A stretch of 64,000 nucleotides of DNA from NCBI RefSeq assembly GCF_034424155.1, contig NZ_CP139992.1, positions 3,736,012 through 3,800,011 of the forward strand, in the 5' to 3' direction. Under the pieces are notes generated by a model. The model ran no database searches. It saw only the letters and a program-made list of their open reading frames with translations, and was not told the DNA's origin. Source of the stretch: Hafnia alvei. Its GTDB lineage: Bacteria; Pseudomonadota; Gammaproteobacteria; Enterobacterales; Enterobacteriaceae. Of this stretch, positions 33,876-46,877 are shown one piece after another (the first letter of the stretch is position 1; each line of letters opens with the position of its first letter). The position numbers and the translations under genes are program-made.

Positions 33876-34367
33876 TTAACGCATTATTTTGTCACCACGA
33901 GATACCCCGACAACACCTGAACGAGCTACTTCAACAATTTCAGCAACCTCTCGTACGGCGCTTAGGAAGGCATCGAGCTTGTCACTGGTGCCAACTAGCT
34001 GAACTGTGTAAAGCGCCGCGGTGACATCCACGATCTGCCCACGGAAAATATCGGTGCTACGCTTTACTTCTTCACGCCCATAACCCGTTGCTTGCAGCTT
34101 CACTAACATAATCTCACGCTCAACGTGCGAGCCCTGCACCAACTCGCTCACGCGTAGGACATCTACCAGTTTGTGGAGCTGTTTTTCAATTTGCTCAAGC
34201 ACTTTCGCATCACCAACGGTTTGGATCGTCATACGCGAAAGCGTGGGATCGTCCGTTGGAGCAACGGTCAAGCTTTCAATGTTATAGCCACGCTGAGAGA
34301 ACAGGCCCACCACGCGGGACAGTGCGCCTGATTCGTTTTCCAGTAGTACAGATAAAATCCGGCGCAT
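33876..34367 (-). CDS. ilvH: Acetolactate synthase III small regulatory subunit
   Basis: IlvH is the ACT-domain subunit conferring valine feedback inhibition on IlvI. The start chosen is the ATG at 34367 ([20 protein letters not shown]), giving 163 aa, the E. coli length. A start 10 codons upstream would overlap ilvI. The N-terminal ACT domain covers about residues 4-75, and the C-terminal domain ends [17 protein letters not shown]. Only 2 nt separate it from the ilvI stop. Confidence 0.96.
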   Translation of the reverse strand: MRRILSVLLENESGALSRVVGLFSQRGYNIESLTVAPTDDPTLSRMTIQTVGDAKVLEQIEKQLHKLVDVLRVSELVQGSHVEREIMLVKLQATGYGREEVKRSTDIFRGQIVDVTAALYTVQLVGTSDKLDAFLSAVREVAEIVEVARSGVVGVSRGDKIMR

Positions 34368-34369
34368 TA

Positions 34370-36088
34370 TTAAGTCCTCTCCGTTTTGCTTAACCACATT
34401 TCGTCCATTGATCCGCCGCGGATTTGCATCGGATAAACGTGCTCAGTTTCATCAATGGTAACGTCGACAAACACTAAACGATTCTTCACCGCCAGCGCCT
34501 GCTCCAGCTTGCTTTCTAGCTCATCAGGCGTGCGGATTGAGATCCCAACATGCCCGTAAGCCTCAGCCAGCTTCACAAAATCCGGCAATGACTCCATGTA
34601 AGACTGTGAATGACGACCTGCATAGATCATGTCTTGCCACTGCTTCACCATGCCAAGGAAACGGTTGTTCAGATTCACCACCACCACAGGCAAATCATAT
34701 TGCAGTGCCGTAGACAGCTCTTGAATATTCATCTGAATACTGCCGTCACCGGTGACACAAATCACGGTTTCTTCCGGCAATGCTAATTTGATCCCCAGTG
34801 CCGCAGGTAAGCCAAAGCCCATGGTGCCGAGGCCTCCCGAATTCACCCAGCGGCGTGGTTTATCAAAACCGTAGTACAAGGCGGCAAACATCTGATGTTG
34901 ACCCACGTCCGAAGCAACGTACGCCTCACCGTGGGTTAATCGGTGGAGAGTTTCAATAACCTGCTGCGGTTTAATGCGACCGCTGTTCGTGTCATAGCTC
35001 AGGCATTTACGGGCACGCCATTGAGCGATGTTTTGCCACCAATCACGCAGGCCATCAAAATCTTGCTTGGCTTCTTTCTGCCCCAGCAGCTCCAAGAAAG
35101 TCGCTAATGCCTCTTTAGCATCACCAACGATCGGAATATCGGCATCAACGGTTTTGGAGATTGAGGTAGGATCGATATCGATATGTAGCACTGTCGCATT
35201 GGGACAGTACTTTGCCAGATTGTTGGTGGTACGATCGTCGAAACGCACACCGACGGCAAAAATAACGTCGGCGTTGTGCATCGCCATATTGGCTTCGTAA
35301 GTGCCGTGCATACCCAGCATGCCTAGGCTTTGAGCGTGAGATGCGGGGAAGCCTCCCAAGCCCATCAGCGACGTTGTCACTGGAATATTCAAGCGTTCGG
35401 CTAACTGACGCAGTTCCTCGTGACAACCAGAGCTAATCACGCCGCCACCGGCATAAATAATCGGCTGTTTTGCCGCCAGCAGCGTTTGCAGCGCGCGCTT
35501 AATCTGGCCACGATGCCCTTGTAAAGTTGGGCTATACGAACGCATTTTGACGTTTTCAGGATAGGAATACGGCAGCTTAATCGCCGGATTCATGATGTCT
35601 TTAGGCAAATCAACGACCACGGGCCCCGGACGTCCTGTGGAAGCCAAATAGAATGCTTTTTTGATAATGGTTGGAATATCTTCAGTGTGCTTCACTAAAA
35701 AACTGTGCTTCACCACGGGTCGTGAAATCCCGACCATATCGCACTCCTGAAAGGCATCATTACCAATCAGAGACGTGGCGACCTGACCTGAAATAACCAC
35801 CATCGGAACCGAGTCCATATAAGCGGTCGCAATACCGGTAATGGCATTTGTTGCTCCTGGGCCTGAAGTCACCAGCACCACGCCCACTTCTCCGGTTGCA
35901 CGCGCAAAACCGTCGGCCATGTGCACTGCGCCTTGCTCGTGGCGTACGAGGACGTGTTCAATTCCTCCAACCGTGTGCAGGGCGTCGTAAATATCAAGAA
36001 CGGCCCCGCCCGGATAACCGAATACATGCTTCACGCCCTGATCGATTAACGATCGAACGACCATCTCGGCTCCTGACAACATCTCCAT
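34370..36088 (-). CDS. ilvI: Acetolactate synthase III large catalytic subunit
   Basis: IlvI is the ThDP- and FAD-dependent catalytic subunit making acetolactate or acetohydroxybutyrate for valine, leucine and isoleucine. The start chosen is the ATG at 36088 ([18 protein letters not shown]), because it matches E. coli IlvI and has a strong GGAGG just upstream. ORF starts further upstream are not conserved. The 572-aa protein has the N-terminal catalytic Glu ([13 protein letters not shown]), the central FAD domain, and the ThDP motif [20 protein letters not shown]...NN near residue 440. It forms the ilvIH operon. Confidence 0.97.
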   Translation of the reverse strand: MEMLSGAEMVVRSLIDQGVKHVFGYPGGAVLDIYDALHTVGGIEHVLVRHEQGAVHMADGFARATGEVGVVLVTSGPGATNAITGIATAYMDSVPMVVISGQVATSLIGNDAFQECDMVGISRPVVKHSFLVKHTEDIPTIIKKAFYLASTGRPGPVVVDLPKDIMNPAIKLPYSYPENVKMRSYSPTLQGHRGQIKRALQTLLAAKQPIIYAGGGVISSGCHEELRQLAERLNIPVTTSLMGLGGFPASHAQSLGMLGMHGTYEANMAMHNADVIFAVGVRFDDRTTNNLAKYCPNATVLHIDIDPTSISKTVDADIPIVGDAKEALATFLELLGQKEAKQDFDGLRDWWQNIAQWRARKCLSYDTNSGRIKPQQVIETLHRLTHGEAYVASDVGQHQMFAALYYGFDKPRRWVNSGGLGTMGFGLPAALGIKLALPEETVICVTGDGSIQMNIQELSTALQYDLPVVVVNLNNRFLGMVKQWQDMIYAGRHSQSYMESLPDFVKLAEAYGHVGISIRTPDELESKLEQALAVKNRLVFVDVTIDETEHVYPMQIRGGSMDEMWLSKTERT

Positions 36089-36377
36089 GGGTTTGCCTCC
36101 AGGCTGACTTTGCGTAGGTATCATATTCAGGGTGGATCCCTGTTTTTTTGTGTGTTGTGTTTGATTCATTACCTTAACGTGGGAATAACAAGTGCGCAAA
36201 CGGCAAACGGATGGAGAAAAGAGAGGAAGTTACAACCTTACTGCATTCAGCCATTTTTTAGGAATAAAACGCTGAGGGTCACGGAATTAGCTCCGCGCTT
36301 ATCGCTGCGGTCAGCCAAATTACAGAACTAAATCATTCTCTCACGACAAAATATGCGAGTGCCGTTTGAGAAAAGAA
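36089..36377. other. ilvI upstream region
   Basis: No gene is supported here. An in-frame ATG-led stretch ([15 protein letters not shown]) precedes the true ilvI start. It is probably just open leader sequence, although a short upstream ORF cannot be excluded. In E. coli this region carries Lrp sites; specific sites were not resolved by eye. Confidence 0.4.
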
Positions 36378-36403
36378 AACGGCCAGTAAAACTACTGGCC
36401 GTT
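36378..36403 (-). terminator. Terminator of the acyl-CoA synthetase gene
   Basis: A perfect 11-bp stem, AACGGCCAGTA/TACTGGCCGTT, has an AAAC loop (GTTT on the minus strand). On the minus strand it is followed by TTCTTTTCTC. It is 20 bp past the gene's stop. Confidence 0.85.
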
Positions 36404-36422
36404 GAGCAAAATCCGTTTACCG

Positions 36423-38225
36423 CTATCGTTCCAAATACATGGATTCAATTTCCAGCTGGTAACGAGAGTTAATGATCTTGCGACGCAGCTTGAGCGTTGG
36501 TGTTAGCTCGCCCTGCTCCATGGAGAATGCCTCTGGCAGCAGAGTAAACCGTTTAACCTGCTCAAACTTGGCTAAGCCTTTCTGCATTTCACGCAGGCGT
36601 AAATCAAACATCTCAACGATATGACTATGACGCAGCAGATCTAAGCGATCGTGATATTTCAGGTTGATCGACTTAGCGTACTCTTCCAAAGATTCAAAAC
36701 ACGGAACGATCAGCGCAGACACAAATTTACGCGCATCAGCGATAACCGCAACCTGCTCGATAAAACGATCCTGCGCTAAGGTGCCTTCAACCATCTGTGG
36801 CGCAATGTATTTACCGTTAGAGGTCTTCATCAAGTCTTTCAGACGCTCAGTAATAAACAAATTGCCGTTCTCATCTAATGCCCCTGCATCACCGGTTTTT
36901 AACCAGCCATCTTCAGTAAAGGTCGCGGCGGTTTCCAGCGGTTTATTAAAGTAGCCACACATGACGATAGGACCCCGTACCTGAATTTCATTTTCATGAC
37001 CGATACGGACTTCAACGTCAGGTAATGGTTTACCAATAGAACCAAAGCGAAAATCGTTCTCTTCCCAGCAAGACACCGTGGCGCAGGTTTCTGTCATGCC
37101 ATAACCGTATTTAATGTTGGCACCCAGCGCTTGGAAAAACAGGATGACATTATCATCCAGCTTTGCACCAGCGGCTGGCAGAAAACGCACTCGCCCACCT
37201 AAAATTCCACGCAGTTTGCTGAGAACGAGCTTGTCGGCCAGCTTATGCATTGCGGCTAGCGCAGGGCTTGGTTTGCGGCCAGTACGCTCGGTCAGGAAAC
37301 ATTTTTCCCCCACCCAAATAGCCCACTTAAACATGGCACGCTTATGCCACTTCGCCTGAGCCACTTTTTCATGGATGGCACTGAAGATTTTCTCGTAAAA
37401 ACGCGGAACGGCACACATAACGGTAGGCTTCACCGATTGCATCGCCTCGCGCACCTGATTGGTATCGCCAAGGTAAACATTCTGTGCGCCAGAGTGCATC
37501 ACATAGAAGCTCCACGCACGTTCAAATACGTGAGAAAGTGGCAGGAAGCAGAGAGAAACATCATCGGCAGTAACGGTTAAACGCTCATCATGCAGGCGGA
37601 GTTGCGCCCCCATATTGGTGTAATTCAGCATCACACCTTTTGGCTCGCCGGTGGTACCGGAGGTATAAATTAGCGTGAACAAATCGCTCATATCAGCCTG
37701 AGCAATACGTTCGGCCAACTGCGGCAAATAAGACTCTTGTGCGCTAGCGGCAAAATCGTCCAGCGTGCAGGCGATTTCACAGCCCTGCATGTCAATGTTG
37801 TCCGACATAACAATAATGCGTTCTAGCTGCGGGCAAACACCGCGCAGCGCTAGTGCCGCATTATATTGAGATTGACCGTCAACAAATAGGATGCGCACGT
37901 CAGCATCATTAAGCACAAAGGCTGTCTGTCCGGCGGTATTTGTGGAGTACACCGGAACGGTGATCGCGCGCAGATGTAAAATAGCCAGATCGACCAAGGT
38001 CCAAGAAACTGAGTTGTGAGCAAAGATAGCCACACGATCCTGCACATCAACGCCTAAAGCGCACAATGCTAGCGCGAGTTTCTCAACCCGACGCCCTACT
38101 TGTTGCCAAGTAAATGAAGTTTCGCCTTGAGCAGACCACTCACGTAGCGCAACACGCTGCGGTATGGTTTTGATCTGCTGCTGAATTCGTTCAACTAGAT
38201 GGTATTTATTTAACTCATTGATCAT
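36423..38225 (-). CDS. Long-chain acyl-CoA synthetase-like AMP-binding protein
   Basis: This 600-aa member of the ANL (AMP-forming acyl/aryl-CoA synthetase) superfamily most resembles the FadD15-type long-chain fatty acid-CoA ligases. The P-loop LIYTSGTTGEPKGVML lies near residue 185, and YGMTETCATVS near 390. DGWLKTGDAGALDENGNLFI and RLKDLMKTSNGKYIAP are the hinge and catalytic Lys region. The protein has no obvious transmembrane helix. The substrate cannot be read from sequence; it could be exogenous fatty acids or a hydroxy acid. It is not the housekeeping FadD. E. coli has no gene between ilvI and leuO, so this is an insertion relative to that backbone. Confidence 0.85.
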   Translation of the reverse strand: MINELNKYHLVERIQQQIKTIPQRVALREWSAQGETSFTWQQVGRRVEKLALALCALGVDVQDRVAIFAHNSVSWTLVDLAILHLRAITVPVYSTNTAGQTAFVLNDADVRILFVDGQSQYNAALALRGVCPQLERIIVMSDNIDMQGCEIACTLDDFAASAQESYLPQLAERIAQADMSDLFTLIYTSGTTGEPKGVMLNYTNMGAQLRLHDERLTVTADDVSLCFLPLSHVFERAWSFYVMHSGAQNVYLGDTNQVREAMQSVKPTVMCAVPRFYEKIFSAIHEKVAQAKWHKRAMFKWAIWVGEKCFLTERTGRKPSPALAAMHKLADKLVLSKLRGILGGRVRFLPAAGAKLDDNVILFFQALGANIKYGYGMTETCATVSCWEENDFRFGSIGKPLPDVEVRIGHENEIQVRGPIVMCGYFNKPLETAATFTEDGWLKTGDAGALDENGNLFITERLKDLMKTSNGKYIAPQMVEGTLAQDRFIEQVAVIADARKFVSALIVPCFESLEEYAKSINLKYHDRLDLLRHSHIVEMFDLRLREMQKGLAKFEQVKRFTLLPEAFSMEQGELTPTLKLRRKIINSRYQLEIESMYLER

Positions 38226-38601
38226 AGAAGAAGTTCATTGAATTTATCGGAATGGATGTCGCAGTAAGATATGAGTGAAAAATCTTATTCAGCTTACAGC
38301 TGTGCGCTCTTTTCGCCGAAGTCTACCTGTTCTAGCTGAAGGGTCAACGATTATTAAACGCAAAAATGTGAGTAAAGATGGGTTTTTTGAATAATTTCCC
38401 ATCAAGCTATGGCGAAGGATAATGTAAATATTGAGCTCCTTCGCCACGAATGAAAAGAATTTAAAATAATATAAAAAACCAATAAAACAGCCGATAGCCT
38501 CTATAAAACACTAATACAGCAACTAATCCCAGATAACCCTAGATATAAAAAAGAGAGCTTAATGCTCTCTCTTTATTAACTTAGTTTTTTAAGCGTGCAG
38601 T
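38226..38601. other. Intergenic region between acyl-CoA synthetase and leuO
   Basis: This is a 376-bp, AT-rich stretch without a supported gene. It holds the leuO terminator and presumably the promoter of the downstream minus-strand synthetase gene. Confidence 0.5.
38552..38570 (-). terminator. Rho-independent terminator of leuO
   Basis: On the minus strand AGAGAGC-ATTAA-GCTCTCT is followed by TTTTTATA. It is 32 bp past the leuO stop. Confidence 0.85.
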
Positions 38602-39555
38602 TTAAAACTTACTGCCGAAATCGCTCAGTACAGCTTTCATCCATTGATGACCGCTATCACGCTCTGCGGCATGGTGCCAGCTTAGGTAACAGGTACGTTC
38701 TCTTTCCAAATCACTGAGTAACACAACAGAAAGGTTTAAGTGTTCTGCATAGTCCTCAACCAGCCAGCGCGGGGCAATAGCCACCATTTCAGTTTTAGAT
38801 ACCACGCTTAATACGCTGTTCATATCAGTACCTTGATATGCAACACAACGGGCTAACTCGCTCGCTTCATAATAACTACGGCTCAGCGATGAGAATAAAT
38901 TCAAACCAACAACAGCATGTTGTTCAACCAAGAGTTGCTGATAGCTGACCATATTATTAATTCTTGGATGGTCCTTGGATACGGCTAAAACGAATTCATC
39001 TTTAAATAGAGGTTCGCAAGAGTATTCTTCACTTTCAAAATGACTGTAGCTGATCAAGAAATCTTTTTCTTGGTAGCGTAATTTGCGCTCAATATTTTCA
39101 TTTACTGATGAGTTTAAATGTAACTGAACGTGAGACGCGCTCTCTTTAATTTGATTAAACAGTTTTGCTGTTAGTCGAATATCTAATGGGCTACAAATCG
39201 CCACATTAAATACGCGCTCACTTACCAGCGGGTTAAAGCCAGCGCCAGGGAGTTCATTCTGAACAATCTGCAATGCTTGACGGATCGAACCAAACAACTG
39301 ATATGCCCGATGCGTTGGCTGGATACCACGGCCATAGCGCATGAAGAGTTCGTCGTTAAACATAATTTTCAGTCGAGCAACGGCATTACTTACCGCAGGC
39401 TGAGACATACCTAAAGCATGGGCCGCACGCGTGATATTTTGCACTTGCATAACCGCATCAAAGACAGTCAGCAAATTAAGGTCAACGTTTCTGAGTTGAA
39501 CCAGTTCTGTACTTCCATTTTCGGCCAAAGACATAACCTCGTTTTGTACTGACAT
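38602..39555 (-). CDS. leuO: LysR-type regulator LeuO
   Basis: LeuO is a pleiotropic H-NS antagonist, active in stationary phase and leucine starvation. The 317-aa protein has the LysR winged helix ([20 protein letters not shown], then [18 protein letters not shown]) after a roughly 24-residue N-terminal extension. The effector domain ends [18 protein letters not shown]. It diverges from leuLABCD across about 600 bp of AT-rich DNA. This arrangement underlies the promoter-relay regulation described in Salmonella. Confidence 0.96.
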   Translation of the reverse strand: MSVQNEVMSLAENGSTELVQLRNVDLNLLTVFDAVMQVQNITRAAHALGMSQPAVSNAVARLKIMFNDELFMRYGRGIQPTHRAYQLFGSIRQALQIVQNELPGAGFNPLVSERVFNVAICSPLDIRLTAKLFNQIKESASHVQLHLNSSVNENIERKLRYQEKDFLISYSHFESEEYSCEPLFKDEFVLAVSKDHPRINNMVSYQQLLVEQHAVVGLNLFSSLSRSYYEASELARCVAYQGTDMNSVLSVVSKTEMVAIAPRWLVEDYAEHLNLSVVLLSDLERERTCYLSWHHAAERDSGHQWMKAVLSDFGSKF

Positions 39556-40084
39556 ACATCACCTAATATAATTTATATTTCAGCATCGCGATTAGAAAAT
39601 ATAAGCGCGAATTAATTAAGATATGAACACAGCCGAAAATTTAAATACCAATCAGCCGTCCAGTCTGGGAGTTTTTAAACGCTATCCCTAGCTATAGAAA
39701 TAAATTCAGTAATAAATAAACGATAAAAATAAATTGTTTTATTTAGAATTAGAATGACACAGAAGGCTGCCAATCACTCATTAACCTGTCATTCATTCAA
39801 CACCAATGCATTCTAGTGATTAATGATTTAGTTGTACTTAAAATTCAAGGAAGCAATAGTTAACTAACAAAGAATAATAAGTATGTATATTTTAAAAAAT
39901 AAGCTTCCTATCCAATTAGTTACCGTCAAAACAAACCAAGTTATAGAACAACCCCATCGTAATTAGCGCGCTAATGTTTGATTAAAATTTCAGAGACACT
40001 TCACAATCCTGTTTTACTTGATAAGCAGAACATTTATCACTACGTCAATCTGATATGAGTTTTTTTCACCTACTGAAATTCCCG
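39556..40084. other. AT-rich leuO-leu operon intergenic region
   Basis: No gene is supported. The DNA is strongly AT-rich, with A/T tracts suited to H-NS and LeuO binding. Such binding sites are known in this interval in Salmonella and E. coli, but none was located precisely here. Confidence 0.5.
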
Positions 40085-40113
40085 TTGACAAGACTTTGGC
40101 TATCCAGTATCAC
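40085..40113 (+). promoter_or_regulatory. leu operon promoter
   Basis: A perfect TTGACA (40085-40090) is followed by a 17-nt spacer and TATCAC (40108-40113). It lies 44 nt upstream of the leuL ATG, and its spacer end, TATCCAG, resembles the E. coli leu promoter. Confidence 0.8.
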
Positions 40114-40156
40114 TTTAAGCATTGAAATTATTCATCCAGATTAAGAGCGGAATCAC

Positions 40157-40240
40157 ATGATCCAGACTACTCGTCTCCTCAGCCTCCTCCTTCTCGCATC
40201 CAGCATGCGCGGTGAGCCTGTGGGCGGTAATCAAAACTGA
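40157..40240 (+). CDS. leuL: leu operon leader peptide LeuL
   Basis: This 27-codon leader reads MIQTTRLLSLLLLASSMRGE then PVGGNQN. Its six leucine codons (positions 7, 8 and 10-13) let ribosome stalling sense charged tRNA-Leu. Five are CTC and one CTT; E. coli leuL uses the rare CTA in its control run. GCGG/AGAGCGG precedes the ATG at moderate spacing. It is followed by the attenuator, and the start of leuA lies about 100 nt downstream. Confidence 0.92.
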   Translation: MIQTTRLLSLLLLASSMRGEPVGGNQN

Positions 40241-40258
40241 TTCCAACCAAACACAAGA

Positions 40259-40288
40259 AAGCCCGCGCAAATGCGCGGGCTTTTTTTT
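40259..40288 (+). terminator. leu operon attenuator
   Basis: AAGCCCGCGC and GCGCGGGCTT form a 10-bp perfect stem with an AAAT loop. It is followed by eight T residues, between leuL and leuA. It is the intrinsic terminator of the attenuation system. Confidence 0.93.
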
Positions 40289-40340
40289 ACACCAAAAGCA
40301 GCGCAACGCGACAAATAAGAACGATTGAGGAGCAACCTGC

Positions 40341-43021
<2,681 letters not shown>

Positions 43022-43023
43022 TC

Positions 43024-44436
43024 ATGGCGAAAACCTTATATCAAAAATTGTTTGATGCTCACGTCGTTTACGAAGCTGAAAACGAAACGCCGCTGCTGTA
43101 TATCGACCGCCACTTGGTGCATGAAGTCACTTCACCACAGGCATTCGATGGGCTGCGTGCCATGGGCCGTCCTGTTCGCCAAACCAGCAAAACCTTTGCC
43201 ACGATGGATCACAACGTTTCTACGCAGACTAAAGATATTAACGCCTGTGGCGATATGGCGCGTATCCAGATGCAAGAACTGATGAAAAACTGCAAAGAAT
43301 TTGGCGTGCAGTTGTACGATCTGAATCATCCCTTCCAAGGCATCGTTCACGTCATCGGCCCAGAACAAGGCATGACATTACCGGGTAACACCATTGTTTG
43401 CGGCGACTCTCACACCGCAACCCATGGCGCATTCGGCGCATTGGCCTTCGGTATCGGCACTTCCGAAGTCGAACATGTTTTAGCGACCCAAACGCTGAAA
43501 CAAGGCCGTGCAAAAACCATGAAAATTGAAATTGCTGGCGACGCCGCCGAAGGCATTACGGCCAAAGATATTGTGCTGGCCGTGATTGGCAAAATCGGCC
43601 ACGCCGGTGGTACCGGACACGTGGTGGAATTCTGCGGCAAAGCCGTAGAAGCCCTGTCGATGGAAGGCCGTATGACGCTGTGCAATATGGCCATAGAAAT
43701 GGGCGCAAAAGCAGGTTTAGTGGCACCAGACGAAACTACTTTTGCCTATCTGAAAGGTCGTCAGTTTGCGCCAAAAGACGAAAACTGGACCAAAGCCGTA
43801 GAATACTGGCGCACGCTGAAGTCTGATGAGGGCGCACAGTTTGACGCTACCGTCACGCTGAACGCTAGCGACATCGCCCCGCAGGTCACTTGGGGAACCA
43901 ACCCAGGTCAGGTGATTGCCATCAACCAACCAATTCCAGCGCCTGAATCGTTTAGCGATCCAATGGAACGCGCCTCGGCAGAAAAAGCGCTGGCGTATAT
44001 GAATTTGGCAGCCGGCGTTAAGCTGACCGACGTTGCTATCGACAAAGTCTTTATCGGCTCATGCACCAACTCACGCATCGAAGATTTACGTGCCGCGGCG
44101 GCTATCGCCAAAGGGCGTAAAGTTGCTAACGGCGTACAGGCCATTGTGGTTCCGGGCTCGGGTCCAGTGAAAGCACAGGCTGAATCTGAAGGTCTGGATA
44201 AAATTTTCATCGAGGCCGGTTTTGAATGGCGTTTACCGGGTTGCTCAATGTGCTTGGCGATGAACAACGATCGCTTGAATCCCGGCGAACGCTGCGCATC
44301 CACCAGCAACCGTAACTTTGAAGGCCGTCAAGGCCGCGGTGGCCGTACGCATTTGGTCAGCCCTGCAATGGCCGCCGCCGCCGCCGTGAGCGGGCATTTT
44401 GCCGACATTCGTGAATTAGCGACCGCAGCGGTCTGA
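43024..44436 (+). CDS. leuC: 3-isopropylmalate dehydratase large subunit
   Basis: LeuC and LeuD form isopropylmalate isomerase, converting 2- to 3-isopropylmalate. The 470-aa aconitase-family subunit carries the 4Fe-4S cysteines in FIGSCTNSR (near residue 347) and GCSMCLAMN (near 407-410). The motifs [26 protein letters not shown] and [23 protein letters not shown] are further family signatures. It lies 15 nt upstream of leuD. Confidence 0.97.
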   Translation: MAKTLYQKLFDAHVVYEAENETPLLYIDRHLVHEVTSPQAFDGLRAMGRPVRQTSKTFATMDHNVSTQTKDINACGDMARIQMQELMKNCKEFGVQLYDLNHPFQGIVHVIGPEQGMTLPGNTIVCGDSHTATHGAFGALAFGIGTSEVEHVLATQTLKQGRAKTMKIEIAGDAAEGITAKDIVLAVIGKIGHAGGTGHVVEFCGKAVEALSMEGRMTLCNMAIEMGAKAGLVAPDETTFAYLKGRQFAPKDENWTKAVEYWRTLKSDEGAQFDATVTLNASDIAPQVTWGTNPGQVIAINQPIPAPESFSDPMERASAEKALAYMNLAAGVKLTDVAIDKVFIGSCTNSRIEDLRAAAAIAKGRKVANGVQAIVVPGSGPVKAQAESEGLDKIFIEAGFEWRLPGCSMCLAMNNDRLNPGERCASTSNRNFEGRQGRGGRTHLVSPAMAAAAAVSGHFADIRELATAAV

Positions 44437-44451
44437 TAAGGAGCACTACCC

Positions 44452-45054
44452 ATGGCTAAATTTATTCAGCACAGCGGCATCGTTGTTCCGTTAGACGCCG
44501 CGAACGTCGACACCGATGCGATCATCCCTAAGCAGTTTTTACAGAAAGTCACCCGCACCGGTTTTGGTCAGCACCTGTTTAACGACTGGCGTTTTTTAGA
44601 CGATGCAGGTCAGCAACCTAACCCTGACTTCATCCTGAACCAGCCCGCCTTCAAAGGCGCAAGCATCTTACTGACGCGCGAAAACTTCGGCTGTGGCTCA
44701 TCGCGCGAACACGCCCCGTGGGCATTAACCGATTACGGCTTTAAAGTGGTGATTGCGCCAAGCTTCGCAGACATTTTCTACGGCAACTCGTTTAACAATC
44801 AGCTGTTGCCCGTCACATTAAGCGAATCCGAAGTCGATGAATTGTTTGAACAGGTCAAAGCTAACCCCGGAATATCGTTCACCGTCGATCTGGAAACGCA
44901 AACCGTTCATGCGGGAGACAAAACCTATAAGTTTGAGCTAGACAGTTTCCGTCGCCACTGCATGATGAATGGCTTGGATAGCATTGGTCTGACGCTACAA
45001 CACGAAGCGGCTATATCCGCTTATGAGGAAAAATTGCCGGAGTTTTTGCGCTAA
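44452..45054 (+). CDS. leuD: 3-isopropylmalate dehydratase small subunit
   Basis: LeuD is the swivel-domain subunit partnering LeuC. The 200-aa protein shows [12 protein letters not shown] near residue 20, the active-site loop [19 protein letters not shown] near 75-93, and [23 protein letters not shown] precedes the ATG. It ends the leuABCD operon and converges on the DASS transporter across a repeat-containing spacer. Confidence 0.97.
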   Translation: MAKFIQHSGIVVPLDAANVDTDAIIPKQFLQKVTRTGFGQHLFNDWRFLDDAGQQPNPDFILNQPAFKGASILLTRENFGCGSSREHAPWALTDYGFKVVIAPSFADIFYGNSFNNQLLPVTLSESEVDELFEQVKANPGISFTVDLETQTVHAGDKTYKFELDSFRRHCMMNGLDSIGLTLQHEAAISAYEEKLPEFLR

Positions 45055-45069
45055 TTCAATCCTCTTACT

Positions 45070-45166
45070 TACCCCACCAAGCGCCCCCTTACCAGAGGGA
45101 GGATTAGATCGAGATAACATCACGAAACGGTTCCCTCCCCTGCGAAGGGGAGGGTTAGGGTGGGTA
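45070..45166. repeat. Intergenic inverted repeat element between leuD and the DASS gene
   Basis: The outer arms, TACCCCACC and GGTGGGTA, are imperfect inverted copies. Each half carries its own GC hairpin. The better one is CCCTCCCC/GGGGAGGG (45133-45154) with a 6-nt loop. The layout is that of a dispersed palindromic repeat, and it may also act as a bidirectional terminator between the convergent genes. Confidence 0.6.
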
Positions 45167-45193
45167 CTGGGAGGGGGAACTAAAATTCACACC

Positions 45194-46666
45194 TCACCAA
45201 TATCCCAACCATTTCCACCACAAACTCCCGATCACAATCCAAATCAGCAGGTTCACTACGCTGAGAATAAATCCGGTTTTCCACCACTCGCCCAAAGTTA
45301 CGTAGCCCGAACCGAAGATAATCGGCGCAGTCCCCGTCCCATAGTGCGTCAATGACATCATCAGTGATGAAGAGAACGCCAGTACTAAGCCTAACAAGGC
45401 AGGCGGTGCACCCAGCGCCAGACCCGCTGCGAAGAATGCGGCGAACATTGCGGTGATATGCGCCGTGGTGCTAGCAAAAAAGTAGTGCGAATAAACATAA
45501 ACCAGCGTCAGCAGGATCATCCCGCCCACCCATCCCATACCGAGATGAGAAATCGCGTTACCCACGCTCTGTGAAAGCCAACTGATCAAGCCCAGCTTGC
45601 CTAAATAGGTCGCCATCATCACCAGCGCGGCAAACCACACCACCGTGTCCCAAGCGCCTTTGTGTTTTAGCACGTCGTCCCAGCTCAAAACGCCTGTCGC
45701 CAAGAGGATCGCCAGCCCGATAAACGCCGCCGTCGTTGGGTTAACCGCCCACGCGCTGCCGAAAAGGAATGCAGGGATCCCCGCCCAAAGGCACAGCAAT
45801 AACGCGAATACCCCCAAGGTGATTTTTTCCGCCAACGAAATATTCCCAAGCTCAGCTAACTTATCTTTGGCAAAGCGCGGCGCATTGGGCGTTCTTTTGA
45901 TGGTTGGCGGATAGAGCCAGTAAACAATCAACGGCATTACCAACAGAGAAATGATCCCCGGCACCAACGCGGCAATCGCCCACATTGACCACGTGAGCTC
46001 AAACGTTGAGCCAGTGCCTTTCAGCAATAAGTTCACAATCAATGGGTTTGGCGCCGTGGCGGTAATAAACATCGCCGATGTAACCGGGTTAATGTTGTAG
46101 TTCACTAAAGCCAGATATCGACCAATCTTCTGCGTGGAGCCCGGTTCTGGCTTCGAGCCAAAACTGTCGGCAATAGACTTCATGATAGGGTGAATAATGC
46201 CGCCGCCGCGCGCGGTGTTACTTGGCGTCACCGGCGCTAAGGTGGTTTCGGCCAATGCCAATGCGTAGGCAATTCCTAGGGTTTTCTTACCAAACAACGA
46301 AATGAAATAGTAACCGATACGCGCCCCAAGCCCGGTTTTATTCAGGCTGAGCGATATCATGATGGAAATCCCGATGAGCCAGATCAGCTGATTGGAAAAA
46401 CCACTCAGCGCGTCATCCAACGCTGCGGTAGGTTTGCCCGGATTGGTCACCTGCGTCAGCGCAACTAAAGCAATAGCAATTATCGATACCGCGCCGATCG
46501 GCATCGCTTTACCGATGATAGCGGCGATAGTACCCACAAATAGCGCGAGCAGATGCCAAGCATTGGGGCTCACGCCTTCAGGCACGGGAATGACAAACCA
46601 GATAATCAGGGCGATTGCGATGGAAATTAGAGAAGGTATAGGCTTAAGCGGTGTTAGTTTACCCAT
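45194..46666 (-). CDS. DASS-family anion/dicarboxylate transporter (CitT/TtdT-like)
   Basis: This is an inner-membrane transporter of the divalent anion:sodium symporter (DASS) family. It is closest in motif to the CitT/TtdT/2-oxoglutarate-malate translocator branch. The start chosen is the ATG at 46666 (MGKLTPLKPIPSLISIAI), giving 490 aa, the usual family length; the longer ORF would add 44 non-hydrophobic residues. About 12-13 hydrophobic segments are visible. The signatures SNTARGGGIIHPI near residue 145 and NPVTSAMFITATAPNPL are present, as is the C-terminal TGTAPIIFGSGYV. The exact substrate (citrate, tartrate, succinate or 2-oxoglutarate) is unknown. E. coli has leuD directly beside setA, so this gene is an insertion. 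Confidence 0.87.
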   Translation of the reverse strand: MGKLTPLKPIPSLISIAIALIIWFVIPVPEGVSPNAWHLLALFVGTIAAIIGKAMPIGAVSIIAIALVALTQVTNPGKPTAALDDALSGFSNQLIWLIGISIMISLSLNKTGLGARIGYYFISLFGKKTLGIAYALALAETTLAPVTPSNTARGGGIIHPIMKSIADSFGSKPEPGSTQKIGRYLALVNYNINPVTSAMFITATAPNPLIVNLLLKGTGSTFELTWSMWAIAALVPGIISLLVMPLIVYWLYPPTIKRTPNAPRFAKDKLAELGNISLAEKITLGVFALLLCLWAGIPAFLFGSAWAVNPTTAAFIGLAILLATGVLSWDDVLKHKGAWDTVVWFAALVMMATYLGKLGLISWLSQSVGNAISHLGMGWVGGMILLTLVYVYSHYFFASTTAHITAMFAAFFAAGLALGAPPALLGLVLAFSSSLMMSLTHYGTGTAPIIFGSGYVTLGEWWKTGFILSVVNLLIWIVIGSLWWKWLGYW

Positions 46667-46877
46667 ATTATTATCAACTCTTCCTAGGTGAGTCGGCATC
46701 TCCGTACCGTTGGAGATAAATAAAAAGCAGAGGAGTTTAGTGCGCAGGTAAGGTGAATTGAAATATTTTGTTTGCAGGTAATACCTATGCACTTGCATTA
46801 ACGCTATATGAATAGCTCAGCTAAGGCGTTGCGCGGTATCAAAAAACGACAAATTGGTTATTTTCTTAGCAGTTAAA

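Noticed and set aside
36089-36199. Extended N-terminus of IlvI or an ilvI leader peptide
   Set aside because: The strong GGAGG and the conserved MEMLSGAEM start favour 36088. The upstream open frame shows no run of branched-chain codons and no attenuator hairpin was found.
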